Assembly: GCA_018857735.1 (NCBI GenBank)
Contig: JABMCL010003059.1
Span: forward strand, 96,001-160,000
Reading direction: 5' to 3'
DNA from: Alviniconcha marisindica
Taxonomy: Eukaryota > Mollusca > Gastropoda > Provannidae
DNA: 64,000 nt
Below, piece by piece: positions 26,036-37,600 of this stretch; the stretch's first letter is position 1, and each line of letters starts with the position of its first letter. Below the pieces are notes generated by a model. The model was not told the DNA's origin. It did no database searches and saw nothing but the letters and a program-made list of their open reading frames with translations. The translations under genes were made by a program, and so were the position numbers.

Positions 26036-26478
26036 CACACTCCGAGCACCACTTTCCGGCACCTTCCTCCAAACTCTGCCAGATTTAATTACACCACTGG
26101 AGGGGCACTCTTTATCTCCACGCAGCTGTCCAGCGACGCAGTCAGCGCCCTCTGAAAGGTTCGGGTACTAATATGACTATAGAAGCAACCTAGCGCCAAA
26201 GCACGCACATAAACATGAGATGCATCCTCCGTGGATAATAAAAGAAGAAGAAGAGTTCCGTCTTGATTCAAACGATTGTGGTTTTATTTGTGCTGGTGTA
26301 AAGTTTGTTGGCGGCTATAAATGACACGCCTTGTTTTATTTGAGTTGTTTGTAACAAACTTACTACTGTTATTAGCACCAACAAAAAAACTGCTCGTTAG
26401 CTGACAGTTCTCCCTATGGTGTAACTAAATACGGCAGCGGTTGAAGGAAGGATGTCGTAAACCAGTGCTTGGACTTTG
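26036..26478. mobile_element. MULE-like MITE with 9-bp target duplication
   Basis: A 443-bp unit starting CACACTCCGAGCAC and ending GTGCTTGGACTTTG, terminal inverted repeats of about 36 bp with mismatches. Flanked by AAATTTGCC at 26027-26035 and 26479-26487. Long TIRs plus 9-bp target duplications are the hallmark of Mutator-like elements; the unit has no transposase, so it is non-autonomous. Confidence 0.75.
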
Positions 26479-26910
26479 AAATTTGCCATGCCTTGTGAGT
26501 GCAAGTTTAAATGCCCTTAGTTGTTGTTGTTGTTTTGTGTTTTTAGTTGTTTGCACTTTCAGAATCAGAACGAATGCAAAATGCCACAATCACCAATCCG
26601 TGCACTCTCGCACTTTCAGCAATTCACTCTGAACAACAACAACAAAAAAAGGAGTTCTGCAAATTTCACGCAAAAACAACAACTTTGAGCACACAGTGGA
26701 ACACTTCCTGAGCAGTATCAAAGTCTGCATTTCACAACATACCTGGTTTTGGTCATCTATATTACATTACACATAAACACTTGTTGAGCGCCTCAACTCG
26801 AGACGACCTCCAGGTCCTTCTCGATGGCAACTACGGAACTTTTCTCTGCGTCAGCACAGTTTGAATATCCATCAAAGTGGTTACAGCACTGTTTGATATA
26901 TATATATATA

Positions 26911-27247
26911 TGGTTGGTGCCAAGTGAAAATGGTGCCAACTCAACGCATGTTCTGTGTACACCATACAACCATGCACCAGTTTACAGTGTCACTTTATTC
27001 AAAGCCACATGTATACGTAGGATGCATGTGTGTTCATCTGTAATCTGCCACCTGCACTTTTGGCAGAATGACTGGGATCTGTTATGTGCTACTGTGGTAA
27101 CAGAGGGGTGGAATGGATACTGAAATCACAGTCAGCACAGAAAGTTGACCCTGGAGAAGAAAATTCTCCCGATGCTCCTGCGGGGACTTGAACCCGCGAC
27201 CTTTCGACCACGAGTCCATCCCTCTACCACTGAGCCATCCTCACTCC
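26911..27247 (-). mobile_element. tRNA-derived SINE abutting the FKBPL 3' end
   Basis: Reverse-orientation copy of the SINE at 13746; its tRNA head is at 27170-27247 (gatggctcagtggtagag and gcgggttcaagtccc on the minus strand). It is truncated at its 3' end, lacking the ATCA tail, and starts 20 bp after the FKBPL stop, so the FKBPL 3' UTR must run into it. A minus-strand AATAAA lies at about 26994. Confidence 0.75.
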
Positions 27248-27266
27248 CCTGAATCTATTTCTGTGA

Positions 27267-28343
27267 TCACGAGAACATCTTGCTGAGACCCTGAGCCATC
27301 TGTGACTGAGAATGGGCCAAGTGTGCGCTGACCGTCTGCAGCAGTTCTGCCAGCACGCGATTGTTGGGTTCTTGATGCACCCCCTTCTCCAGATCCTCTT
27401 GCGCCAGCAAATGGTTCCCCAAGGTCACGTTGGCCGAAGCTCTGCGGTACAGCGCTTTCACGTTGTGAGGATCGATGCCGAGAGCTTTGGTGCAGTTGGT
27501 GATGACGTGCTGGTGATGGCCTGACTTCATCTGGCATGCAGCCAAGTTTAGGTAACACTGGCACAGAAGTTGCTGGTGAGCCTTTTCGCTGGAATCGCTG
27601 TCTGCAAAGCTGAACGGCAGAATCGACAGGAGGAGTCGGGTTGCACTGCGAAACTGGGCGAACGCAGCGTAAACATTCCCGTCTTTAAATAGCAGCGCCC
27701 CTCGCTCTTTGAGGTTCTTTGCGGCGGTGCTCTTCTCCAAAGGCGTCATTCGCCAGGGGGGAGTTGCTGCTGTGAAGTTGTGCAGCGTGACGTGCAGCGC
27801 GACATCTCCGCTGACGCATCTCAGCCCACTGATGCAGACTTCTGACGTCTCCCCCCGTTTCATGTGCAACAATGCCTGGTCAATCAGACAAGAAACGGGT
27901 GTGCCCCCCTCCCCGATCTGCAAATCACCATGACCCACAGAGTACCCAAGGTAACACAGGTCAAGGCTGCACGTGCTGCGGGAAACCTGGAGCGTTACTG
28001 TGCACCTTGAGCCGGCAGCAGGTCCGTACAAACCTTCTCCCCTTTGGAGCACTCTTTTTCTGCACACACCTTCTGGCAGGCGCCAGAGCTGGCAAGCCCC
28101 TTGCACTGATGGATCTGATGTCCGAGGGGATGACTGCTGACCGATCTCCCCGAGGTGTTGTGAAACTGAAGGCCCTGGAAGAGGACCCTGCATCTCTTTG
28201 GTGTCAGTATTCATGTCTGTGCTCTCTCCTGTCCATATTTCGCCTCGTCCTTCAAAGCCATGCTCATCATTTGTGTCCATGGCAACCATTCCTCCATCCA
28301 CCTCCATCGTCACGCTGTCCCCTTCAGTGTCGCTGCTGTCCAT
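27267..28343 (-). CDS. FKBPL: FKBPL orthologue: FKBP-like TPR co-chaperone
   Basis: This intronless frame encodes 358 residues from the ATG at 28343, close to the 349 aa of human FKBPL. An acidic N-terminal region (MDSSDTEGDS...) is followed by a degenerate FKBP fold from about residue 70 to 170 (QLWRLPEGVCRKRVLQRGEG aligns with human FKBPL) and by TPRs from about 185 to 330 (NLKERGALLFKDGNVYAAFA, CYLNLAACQMKSGHH, NVKALYRRASANVTLGNHLL). The C-terminus AQGLSKMFS matches the family ending AQGLRKMFG. Known family role: HSP90-associated co-chaperone linked to p21 stability and steroid receptors, without the usual isomerase active site. The frame stays open to an ATG at 28448, but that extension runs across a pyrimidine-rich acceptor (tttctttctcag), so the hydrophobic N-terminal stretch is probably intron. 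The gene lies between two plus-strand genes. Confidence 0.88.
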   Translation of the reverse strand: MDSSDTEGDSVTMEVDGGMVAMDTNDEHGFEGRGEIWTGESTDMNTDTKEMQGPLPGPSVSQHLGEIGQQSSPRTSDPSVQGACQLWRLPEGVCRKRVLQRGEGLYGPAAGSRCTVTLQVSRSTCSLDLCYLGYSVGHGDLQIGEGGTPVSCLIDQALLHMKRGETSEVCISGLRCVSGDVALHVTLHNFTAATPPWRMTPLEKSTAAKNLKERGALLFKDGNVYAAFAQFRSATRLLLSILPFSFADSDSSEKAHQQLLCQCYLNLAACQMKSGHHQHVITNCTKALGIDPHNVKALYRRASANVTLGNHLLAQEDLEKGVHQEPNNRVLAELLQTVSAHLAHSQSQMAQGLSKMFS

Positions 28344-28376
28344 AGTATAGGAGGAGATGACAAACCTGCGGCTGAG
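28344..28376 (-). other. FKBPL: Likely 3' splice site and 5' UTR start of FKBPL
   Basis: On the minus strand a run of T and C ends in ctttctcag (AG at 28373-28372), followed by a second cag and about 22-28 bp before the ATG at 28343. This indicates that the coding exon is preceded by a 5' UTR intron, with the first UTR exon further right and not identified. Confidence 0.5.
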
Positions 28377-28572
28377 AAAGAAAAAAAAGGCTGTTGATGC
28401 ACAAATGACAGTCACAATGGTCAAAATTCGTTTGGGAGTTGATGACAAACAGTTCTGGTCTGAATAGTGAGAACCTTCATTTTACCATCTCAGATGATGA
28501 GGTTTAAAAATTCATGGTAGTCTTTCCGCAGCTGCTGGCAAAAATTAGCTCATTTATAAATACATAAAGGTA

Positions 28573-29120
28573 ATACATAAAAGGTTCAAAAGAACTCTAT
28601 TCATTATTAGGACAAAACATGCAAATTTTCAGGGTATTCCCCTTTATCAAATTACAAAATGACACCTAAACAACAGTTAAATGGTGAAAGTTGAAAAATG
28701 AGATGGTGAGCTAAATCATTTAAAACAAAACGGGTAAGTGATTTAGCTTGCCATCTCATTTTTAATCATCTTTCACCATTTAACTGTTGTTTAGGTGTCA
28801 TTTTGTAGCTTGATAAAAGGGATTACCCTGAAAATTTGCATGTTGTGTTTTGTCCTAATAGCGTTCTTTTTAACCTATTATGTGTCCATAGTTCAGGAGC
28901 TGTGTGAGAGTCGAGGTGTCCGTCCTGGGCTGTCCGTCCTAACGAGCCTTCTGGTTTCCATGGACATAAACCTATATTGAACCATGCTTCGGCATTGGTC
29001 TCAGCTTGTCCCTAATATGTCAACTGACATCTGAGGACATTAAGCAACACTACCTACCTACCTATTATGTGTGTGGATCCTGTTTTGGAACACTAGCAGT
29101 GATTCTTGTTTCAGAAATGT
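28573..29120. mobile_element. Foldback element, copy 1, interrupted
   Basis: Left arm from 28573 (acataaaaggttc ... ttttcagggtattcccctttatcaa ... caacagttaaatggtgaaag) is repeated inverted at 28770-28885, giving a hairpin of roughly 310 bp. The matching right flank resumes at 29073 after an inserted retroposon. The element lies about 200 bp upstream of the FKBPL coding exon. Confidence 0.65.
28886..29059 (+). mobile_element. Short retroposon with 13-bp target duplication
   Basis: A roughly 174-bp insert with a CTAC-repeat tail is flanked by acctattatgtgt at 28873-28885 and 29060-29072. The second foldback copy (34771) has the uninterrupted target. A minus-strand copy of the same insert is at 37040-37200. 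Confidence 0.7.
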
Positions 29121-31024
29121 TGGTTAACAAAGGTTATATAATATATATATTATATTTACATCATCATCCACATTATGTTGAAACAACAATGTAGAGTGGG
29201 GGCGGGGGCTCACGGCTAATGTTACAGATCATGTCAAGATAGTACAAGTTAAAGCACAGATCTGGTCCATCGTCAATCACACGAACATTGGAAATGTTTC
29301 AATGTAGGGGAAACCTCCGAGAGTGAGAGTGAGAGAAGGGGTGGAGCGCATCATTATGGGCTTTTCCGAGCGCATAGATACCATCTTGAACTGAACTGAA
29401 CTGAGTTAGCACATCTCCTATTGAAAGATTCAGGGGACATGGTATCTTTACGTGATTAACGATCATATTCATAGAGCAAGCTATGTGCAATAACTTGAAT
29501 CAGGCGTGATGGCAATGCTGCACAAGTGTTGACTCCGAAGTCCGGGTGTCGAAACACAAAAAGAAGTGTCTGTACAGTGAAGGTGAACTAACCTAGCCTG
29601 GTCTTTAGCAGCAGTCACATTCTCGTTACCGAAATACCAGAGAAATGAGCTATTCAAGCATACAAACCCCACAGTTGTTCTTTCTTTCTGTCTGTAAACA
29701 AAAGTTCAGAAACAACAGTGACGTCCCTTGGTGTCCTGTTCGCATGTATACACACACACACACACACACAAAGGGGGGTGGGGTGGGGGTACAAACAGCA
29801 TTACAATTTCAAGCAATCCCTGCAAAAGAACAAAAGAAAAAGGTCTGTCTCCTTGCGTGCAAGAAGACAGATGTAGTTCTCAATCGTGATTTTTTGTTGT
29901 TGATCTTCACTTTAGGAAATGAAAATGTTGGAGCAGTGATGTCAGTTCCTGTGACAACTGTGTGATGGCTGACGATCTGGATTTCTGTAGTGTGATTTCC
30001 TGCTTCTGTTTGTGTGTAAGATCCATAAGTAACATATTTTGAGACAGTGGTCAGTATCATATTTGTGTCTGTTTGCTTATTGGTTTTGACATTCTTTTTC
30101 CCCATTTGTTTCAGTACGATTAAAGTTAAAAAATAAAAGAAGAAAAGGTTTTGTTGACACTGACAGCTATGAATTCATGTTTTCTTCTGCTAACCGGGCA
30201 CTTTGTTGTAAAATGTCAAAGCTGTCTACGACTAACAGACAATGTTGAACATGACAGTTATAGTAGTTGTACACGTGCACTGCATGTCAGAAGCCAAAGA
30301 AGAGAGCGAAGAATACTTTTGATTGTGTACATGTAATGTATGCACTTAGTAAACTTGTTTACTATATTAAATAGTACTCTGGTTCACAGTTCAGACGATT
30401 GCAATGGGCTAGGCATTGCTTCCACCCTGAGATTTCTCCAGAGTCAAATTCTTTGCAGTCTCTACAAAAGGCCTTCGGACAAGAAGTAAACCAAGGTCCT
30501 TTGTGTATACATGTACGCATGCAAAAAAGATCACAGACACACATTAAAGATCCTGTAGTCCATGTCAAAGTTTGGTGGATTATGGAAACGCCAAAATAAC
30601 CCAGCATTCACTAAAACTAGTAAAATTAAAAGATTAAAGTCACAGACTGGAACAACCTGAAACTAGTGGAAGACCGCAAAATTTGCACAGAAACAGTTGA
30701 GAATGGGAATCTTAGGTTTAGATCTGTTTAGTATTTTCCTGTCAAAAAGCTTCTTTAATTTTTTTATATTATATATTTAAATGCTTGTCTTATTTTCCAT
30801 TAGCAGAACTTTATAACAGAATTGAGTGCTTGCCAATAAGTCATAACCTATTAAAGTAAAAGTCCAAGGTTTTTAAGTATGCAAAATGACCATCGAAATG
30901 ATTGACAAATGAGTCACTAGTTTTCAGATTCAATTAAATTAAAAATTAAATTTTTTTAATTGGGTTTTTAATCAATTTTATTTTCTGTAGGCTGGCCGAG
31001 ACTACAGTCTCGGGTTCTCCATCA
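29121..31024. other. Intergenic region, no gene recognised
   Basis: AT-rich sequence with small ORFs lacking family motifs, a short CA run at 29750 and a possible SINE tail (minus strand) near 29345-29405. Promoters for the flanking FKBPL and golgin-97 transcripts could lie here but were not identified. Confidence 0.4.
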
Positions 31025-31131
31025 ATCACGTGACTTTCCCGGAAGTGACGTCAGTCTGGGGAGGCAGTGCGGTTGCCATCTTAGATTCTTCAGTAAACTG
31101 TGTATGCGTGTGGTCGACAAAAAAGTTAACT

Positions 31132-31374
31132 ATGCCGGCCTACTGTGTTGCCACAAACTGTAACAATTCGCAGATGACCCCAGGTATAACAATGCACGAG
31201 CTCCCACGCAATCGACCCGCAGTGAGGCGAAAGTGGATTAAATTTATACAATTCAAACGAGCTGACTTTCTTGCTGCGCCGCATCACGCCCATTTGTGTA
31301 ACGAACACTTCAGTGAGTGCGATTTCGCAAACCCCATGGAATACCGCATGGGATTTGCTTCGAAGCTGACATGA
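31132..31374 (+). pseudogene. THAP-type zinc-finger domain fragment
   Basis: From the ATG the frame gives MPAYCVATNCNNSQ, then HELPRNRPAVRRKWIKFIQF and LCNEHFSECDF, the C2CH pattern of THAP domains (two Cys near the start, Cys-x2-His near the end, central Trp), ending NPMEYRMGFASKLT and a stop where the family usually continues to its AVP motif. THAP domains are DNA-binding modules of P-element transposases and of many cellular regulators. Only about 80 residues are present, so this is a truncated copy or a first exon without visible partners. It lies within an inverted-repeat unit. Confidence 0.65.
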
Positions 31375-31486
31375 TGTTCTGGTACTCTTTCAAAATCCTG
31401 CCTGCCAGGCTCAAACTGATAGGCTGTATCCTTGTGGGTCTCTCGGGCAAAGTATCAGTTTCGTCTTCGGAGCTCGAGTTGGCCAT
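31313..31486 (-). pseudogene. Short ORF resembling the N-terminus of P2X7-like tail-domain proteins
   Basis: The minus-strand ATG at 31486 opens MANSSSEDETDTLPERPTRI followed by QP, then shifts register: a one-base change would continue as YQFEP. An acidic serine start followed by an IQPY-x-FEP-like motif is, from memory, common in multicopy invertebrate proteins annotated as P2X purinoceptor 7-like. The ORF ends after about 57 codons inside the opposing THAP frame. The family call is tentative. Confidence 0.35.
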
Positions 31487-32358
31487 TTTGCAGCGACTCC
31501 CCAGAGTGACGTAGTAGGCATATGGTCACGTGATTTGGGCGTCATGGCGACGCTTTCAGTACAACAGAAAATGTATTTTTTCGTGCATTTATAACCCTCA
31601 GATCACAGTTTCACCTACATCATCGTTCTCAGCGAGCTTTAACGGAAATTGTGTCAAAAATCACCCCTAACCTTGGACTTGTCCTTTAAGAAGAAAAAAA
31701 TCACTTCCGTCACCCATCTGATACATGTGTAATTGCTTTTAAAAATACTTCTATATTATTTATTAGTATTAATATATATTTATGTTGACTGTTATACTGT
31801 AACTTTTCTAAGATAGTAAGAACTAAGTGTAATAGAACTTTATTTTTACCTCTCTGGAGAGATGTGCTCTGCCATGTCCAGCAAGCATGGTTTTGTGCAG
31901 CCTCCTCTCGCATTCACAGTAACTGTCTCATGTGTTTGCATCAGTGTCAAATGCTCTGAGGATGTGCTTATGAGTATGAATAGGTGTCCTACATGAAGCT
32001 AAAAGTACAGGTGAGACTGTTCAACTGGACCCTTGCCTGTGGCAAGCATGCCATACAGGATGTCCAGGGAGTCAGCCCCTCATCAGTCGAAAAGATACTA
32101 TACAACAACAACAAAATGTGCATAAAAATTATATATGTATTACTAATATATAATTATTATTATTATATATTAATACCAAAATTATATAATCTGAGCTGTT
32201 TTTACTAGAGGCACCATTGTCTGAGGAGAGATCTCTGCTTTGGATTCCAGCTTGCTTGAGAACTTTTAAAGTTTGTTTAGGAACTTGTCCTTGGAGTTGG
32301 AGGAGATTCTAGGAATTCATAATGAGCATGAGGCAATGACAAATGTAAGGAGTTGGTG

Positions 32359-32436
<78 letters not shown>

Positions 32437-32609
32437 GTTAAAGGAGCATGCTGAGGACACTGGCTTTACTAATTTGTACAATCAAGGGCATGCATTTGGC
32501 CATTTGGGGTTTACTTGAAATGCTTGTTCAGTTTGTTATTCAGAATCTCTTTAGTCTTCGTAAATTTTATCTTGATGTGAAGTGGGATCACAGAGTGCCT
32601 TGCAACTCA

Positions 32610-32771
32610 CATGCACGCACACACGCACGCATGCACACACACATGCATACATGCTCATGCATGCATGCACACACAACATATTAAATATTGCAACACACAC
32701 ACACACACGCATACAAGCAGCGCACAACACACATCGCAGTGTGTGCACACACACACACACGCAACGTGCGT

Positions 32772-32865
<94 letters not shown>
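32610..32865 (+). repeat. CA/TGCA microsatellite
   Basis: Alternating tgca- and ca-rich tracts, then pure CA from 32777. His-Thr and Val-Cys ORFs are artefacts. Confidence 0.95.
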
Positions 32866-32866
<1 letters not shown>

Positions 32867-33926
32867 TGCAGGCACACATGGGTGGTGGGGATTAAAGACA
32901 ATGATGAAAAAATGGAGACAGGAAATGTAGAGTACAGAAACAGTTTTAAACAAGCCAGTTTTGAGCCTTCTGAGGCAGAGGAAGCAGAATAAGAACTGAC
33001 CCAACGAGAGCGCCAGAACGTTTGAAGTAAACTGTTTAGAAGTCTGCAAGTGAGCATTATTTACATTGGGAAAGACCCAAACTGCAGTTCAGAAGACTTC
33101 AGTTGTCCACCATCCAGATCTTTTACATAACCATGCAGTGAACAACAGGTTGGCGACTGGGGACGCTAATACTGATAATTAATAGCAATAGTTCCATTTT
33201 CCAAGTACATGCCAGCTGTTCCACTCTGCCTTGGGCCGTGCCATTCATCAGTCTTCACTGGCGATGGCAAGATGTAGATTATATGCAGCTCTTTTGAGCT
33301 GCAGCTAGTTGAACTCCATTACTGCTCTTGGCAAAGCAACAGTTGTTGCTGACAGCAGTATACATTACTGTGAATGTGCTTACAAGTTACATTCAATATA
33401 TATATTATATATAATACAAAATGGCTTGCCTGGGTGCAAAGCATAATTTATGGTTGAATGAATTGCTTATTCAAGTTATTGTGACACTTGTAGTTGTACC
33501 ATAGATCACCCATGGATACAAATTATTTAAAATGGCTATAAATGTGCATAGAACTAGAAAGTAGAATAATGGACCGAGGGAAGAAAAAGAAAGAAAAAAA
33601 GAAAAAAAAGAGAGGAAAAGAGGTATGGAAATTAGAACTAGAAGAAGGCACACAAATAGAATAAAGAATTGTGTGTGTATAAATTTTATAAACTGTAAGG
33701 GTGCTTTCTTCGCTGAGTGCCAGAGTGGGAACTATTTGACTAGGAAGAGCTGTACTCACCAAATGATAAAATCACCTTCATAGAAGGTTTACTGTAAAAA
33801 GAAGCAATTTTGCCCAGGCTGCAAATTGTAAATATGTATGAGAACAACAGAAGCCTTGAGAATTTTTTGTGTAAATGTAAATTAACCTAATAAGGTTAAA
33901 TAACAACAAAGACTACAAACAAACAG

Positions 33927-34262
<336 letters not shown>

Positions 34263-34361
34263 TACTCTCAAGGGGTGGACAATCCTGTTATATATATATA
34301 TATCTTAATGGAGGATTGATTACCTCATAGAGTCAGATAATTTCACAATTTCTTTTCACAG

Positions 34362-34481
34362 ATATCGACTACTGTCACAACCCACAAACTTGCATCTGGC
34401 GGCCAGAGTCCGACTCGTCAGAGCGGAGTTTCATCGCTCACCCCAGAGTGAAACTCCCCCTCCCCCACCCATCCCATCGGA
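34362..34481 (+). other. GOLGA1: Golgin-97 5' UTR part of the first coding exon
   Basis: An acceptor-like tttcttttcacag ends at 34361, and the 120 bp to the ATG are GC-richer than the intron before. This suggests that the ATG exon is not the first exon of the transcript. The upstream UTR exon and promoter were not located; a long CA repeat occupies 33927-34262. Confidence 0.5.
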
Positions 34482-34611
34482 ATGTTCGCCAAGCTGAAGA
34501 AGAAGGTGATTGAGGAGAATGGGGGCCGGGGAATCGAGGGAGGAGACCGCTCACTGTCCACCTCCCCGGGGGCGGTACCTTCTTTGCCTGGGTCCACTCG
34601 ACGCAATTCAG
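34482..34611 (+). CDS. GOLGA1: Golgin-97 coding exon 1 (start codon)
   Basis: The ATG at 34482 is chosen because it begins [15 protein letters not shown], the conserved N-terminal tip of golgin-97 that in mammals recruits TBC1D23. A Ser/Gly/Pro-rich linker follows ([16 protein letters not shown], then TRRNS), as in the vertebrate protein. The donor is ggtgagg after TCAG; the exon is 130 nt and exits in phase 1. Confidence 0.9.
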
Positions 34612-37600
34612 GTGAGGGGGTTGGGGAGAGGGATGCATTTGTTTGATTCTTCTCTTTTTTTCATCAACTGTTCCACTTGTTATGGTAATATGAATGCAGT
34701 TTGAGTGTCCCATGCTGCTGAGCGACACAAGGGATATATTTCGCTTTTAGGCATAGCAACAATGAGAGACAAACACGTAAAAGGTTCAGAGGAACACTAT
34801 TTTAGTATTTATTAGGAATAGGACAAAACGCAACATGTACATTTTCGGGGTATTCCCCTTTATCAAGAGCTCTGCAAAACAACACCTAATCGACAGTTAA
34901 ACAGTGAAAAATGAGATACATCACTTATCTGTTCTTATTATTTTTCACTGTTTAACTGTTGTTTAAGTGTCGGTTTTTAACTTGATAAAGGGGATTACCC
35001 TGAAAATTCGCATGTTGTATTTTGTCCTAATAAATAGCATTCTTTTGAATCTTTTATGTGTTTGGATCTTGTTTTAGAATGCTAGCAGTCGTTCTTGTTT
35101 CAGATATCTTTTAACAGCAGCAACGAATTTGGTGATGTTTTGATTATGTTCGACAGGCAACCCAGTGGGAGTTCACAGCCCCTTGTCAAAAGAGCCCCCA
35201 CTTGGGGGCGCCAGCACTCTGAGGGCAGCTTACTCCATGGAAAGGCTTGCTACCTCCCCATCTCTTGCTACTGAGGAATCAGGGGTCAGTTGATTGATTG
35301 CTGGGTTGGTTGATTGGTTGGCTGGTTGCTGGGTTGGTTGGTCTCTTGGTGGGTGCGTGGGTGGGTAGGTTGTTCTGAGTGTTTGGTCAGTTTGTTTTTG
35401 TGTGTGTGTTTTGCTCGGTGCTTGGGGTTTATTGCTTAGTCAGTTTGCTGGCTTCAGGGTTTTGTCACCCTTGTTGAACAGTTGATGGAAATTTTTTTAA
35501 ACGCTTTTTGCCACTGGGTTCATTTGTGACATTCTGATTGGCTGAAGCTGGTCAGGTGATTGGCGGCCCACAGCCCTCTCCCTCTGTTTGGTGTTTATCC
35601 TTTTCCCTGCATGCTGTTATTTCAACTTCCTTCCAAGAACTCCCTGTTGTGGAGGATGTCTAAAGCTAACCAGAGACATTTATTTTGGGAACTGTCTATT
35701 GTGGAGGATGTCTAAAGCTAACCAGAGACATTTATTTTGGGTACTGTCTATTGTGGAGGCTATCTAAAGCTAACCAGAGACATTTATTTTGGGAACTGTC
35801 TATTGTGGAGGCTGTCTGAACTAACCAGAGACATTTATTTTGGGAACTGTCTGTTGTGGAGGCTATCTAAAGCTAACCAGAGACATTTATTTTGGGAACT
35901 GTCTTCCACTTTCTTTAAGAATAGCACCAACCAAAGATCAAACTGACCAGAAACGTCCATTTTGGGAACTTTTACCCCCGTGTGAGAATGTGCCAGTGAA
36001 AAGTCCAAATTCAGGCAAGACATCCCACAACTCCCAGAAGGCAAGGAAAAGGGTAACTGCTTGCATACACCAACAATGCGTCTGAGGGATTGTTGATTGG
36101 TTGAGCTGATTGTTGGACTAGATCTGGTAGTTGATTGGTTGAGCTGATTGACTGATTGATGGACTAGATCTGGTAGTTGATTGGTTGAGCTGATTGACTG
36201 ATTGATGGACTAGATCTGGTAGTTGATTGGTTGAGCTGATTGATGGACTAGATCTGGTAGTTGATTGGTTGAGCTGATTGATGGACTAGATCTGGTAGTT
36301 GATTGGTTGAGCTGATTGACTGATTGATGGACTTATCTGGTAGTTGATTGGTTGAGCTGATTGATGGACTAGATCTGGTACTTGATTGGTTGAGCTGATT
36401 GACTGATTGATGGACTAGATCTGGTAGTTGATTGGTTGAGCTGATTGACTGATTGATGGACTAGATCTGGTACTTGATTGGTTGAGCTGATTGACTGATT
36501 GTTGGACTAGATCTGGTAGTTGATTGGTTGAGCTGATTGACTGATTGATGGACTAGATCTGGTAGTTGATTAGTTGAGCTGATTGACTGATTGATGGACT
36601 AGATCTGGTAGTTGATTGATTGAGCTGATTGACTGATTGATGGACTAGATCTGGTAGTTGATTGGTTGAGCTGATTGACTGATTGATGGACTAGATCTGG
36701 TAGTTGATTGATTGAGCTGATTGACTGATTGATGGACTAGATCTGGTAGTTGATTGGTTGAGCTGATTGACTGATTGATGGACTAGATCTGGTAGCCAGT
36801 TGAGATGTTTATGACTTTTTTTATTTTTTTATTTGACATTTTTGTTTGTTTTACAGGGAAAAGAAATCACCATGTCCAAAGAAGAGATACTGGCCATGCT
36901 GACCAAACGCACAGAGCAGTGCAAGAAGATGGAGGGCAATATCAGCGGTCAGTATTTCAGTTTGGCACTAGAGGAAACCTTGACAAAGGACTACCTCTTT
37001 TATGAGATGGGGTGCCACGATGATGATGATGAAGTGATGCTTAAGGTCCTCAGATGTCGGCTGACATATTAGGGACAAGCTGTGACCAATGCCGAAGCAC
37101 GGTTCAATATAGCTTTACGTCCACGGAAGCCAGAAAGCTCGTTAGGACGGACAGCCCAGGATGGCCACTTCAACTCTCACACAGCTCCTGAACTATGGGC
37201 GGTGCCACAAATAATCTATTATTTTTATTGTTATTCGCTTCAAATTTGGGCTCTCGGTTGCAGCCCTGTTGGCTTGCTTTATACCAGTGAAGAGTAGGGA
37301 AAAAAGGCTGGCTTATTGAATATGAGGTGTTGCACTTTTGTTTCTCCACACATTCCCGCCTTGGTTGTGGATGTCATTGATGCGGAGTGCTGGGCACATG
37401 GTTGTGTTTTGATGACAGCCAAATGTTAGTTGTTATCAAAAAACAGGACAAGAGAAAAACAGCAAGTCGAGACAAACCACTGTGTGTCTTTTTTGTTTTG
37501 TTTTGTTTCATTCCTGTTGATAAGGCATATAGTGCGTATTCACTTCCGCTCCCTTTTAACTCTTACATCATATCCACATGTGGAATTTTATGGACCATGC

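Larger units (their letters stand above)
31025..31534. mobile_element. Inverted-repeat unit enclosing a THAP ORF and a convergent ORF
   Basis: Arms at 31025-31061 and 31499-31534 are imperfect inverted copies: atcacgtgac, a spacer of about 13 bp, then acgtcagtctgggg, against its reverse complement. The left arm carries an E-box (CACGTG), an ETS-like CCGGAAGT and a CRE-like TGACGTCA, so it resembles a promoter. Inside, a THAP reading frame (plus) and a second frame (minus) run toward each other and overlap. It may be two promoter-plus-first-exon fragments joined tail to tail, or a P-element-like relic. No target duplication was seen. Confidence 0.5.
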
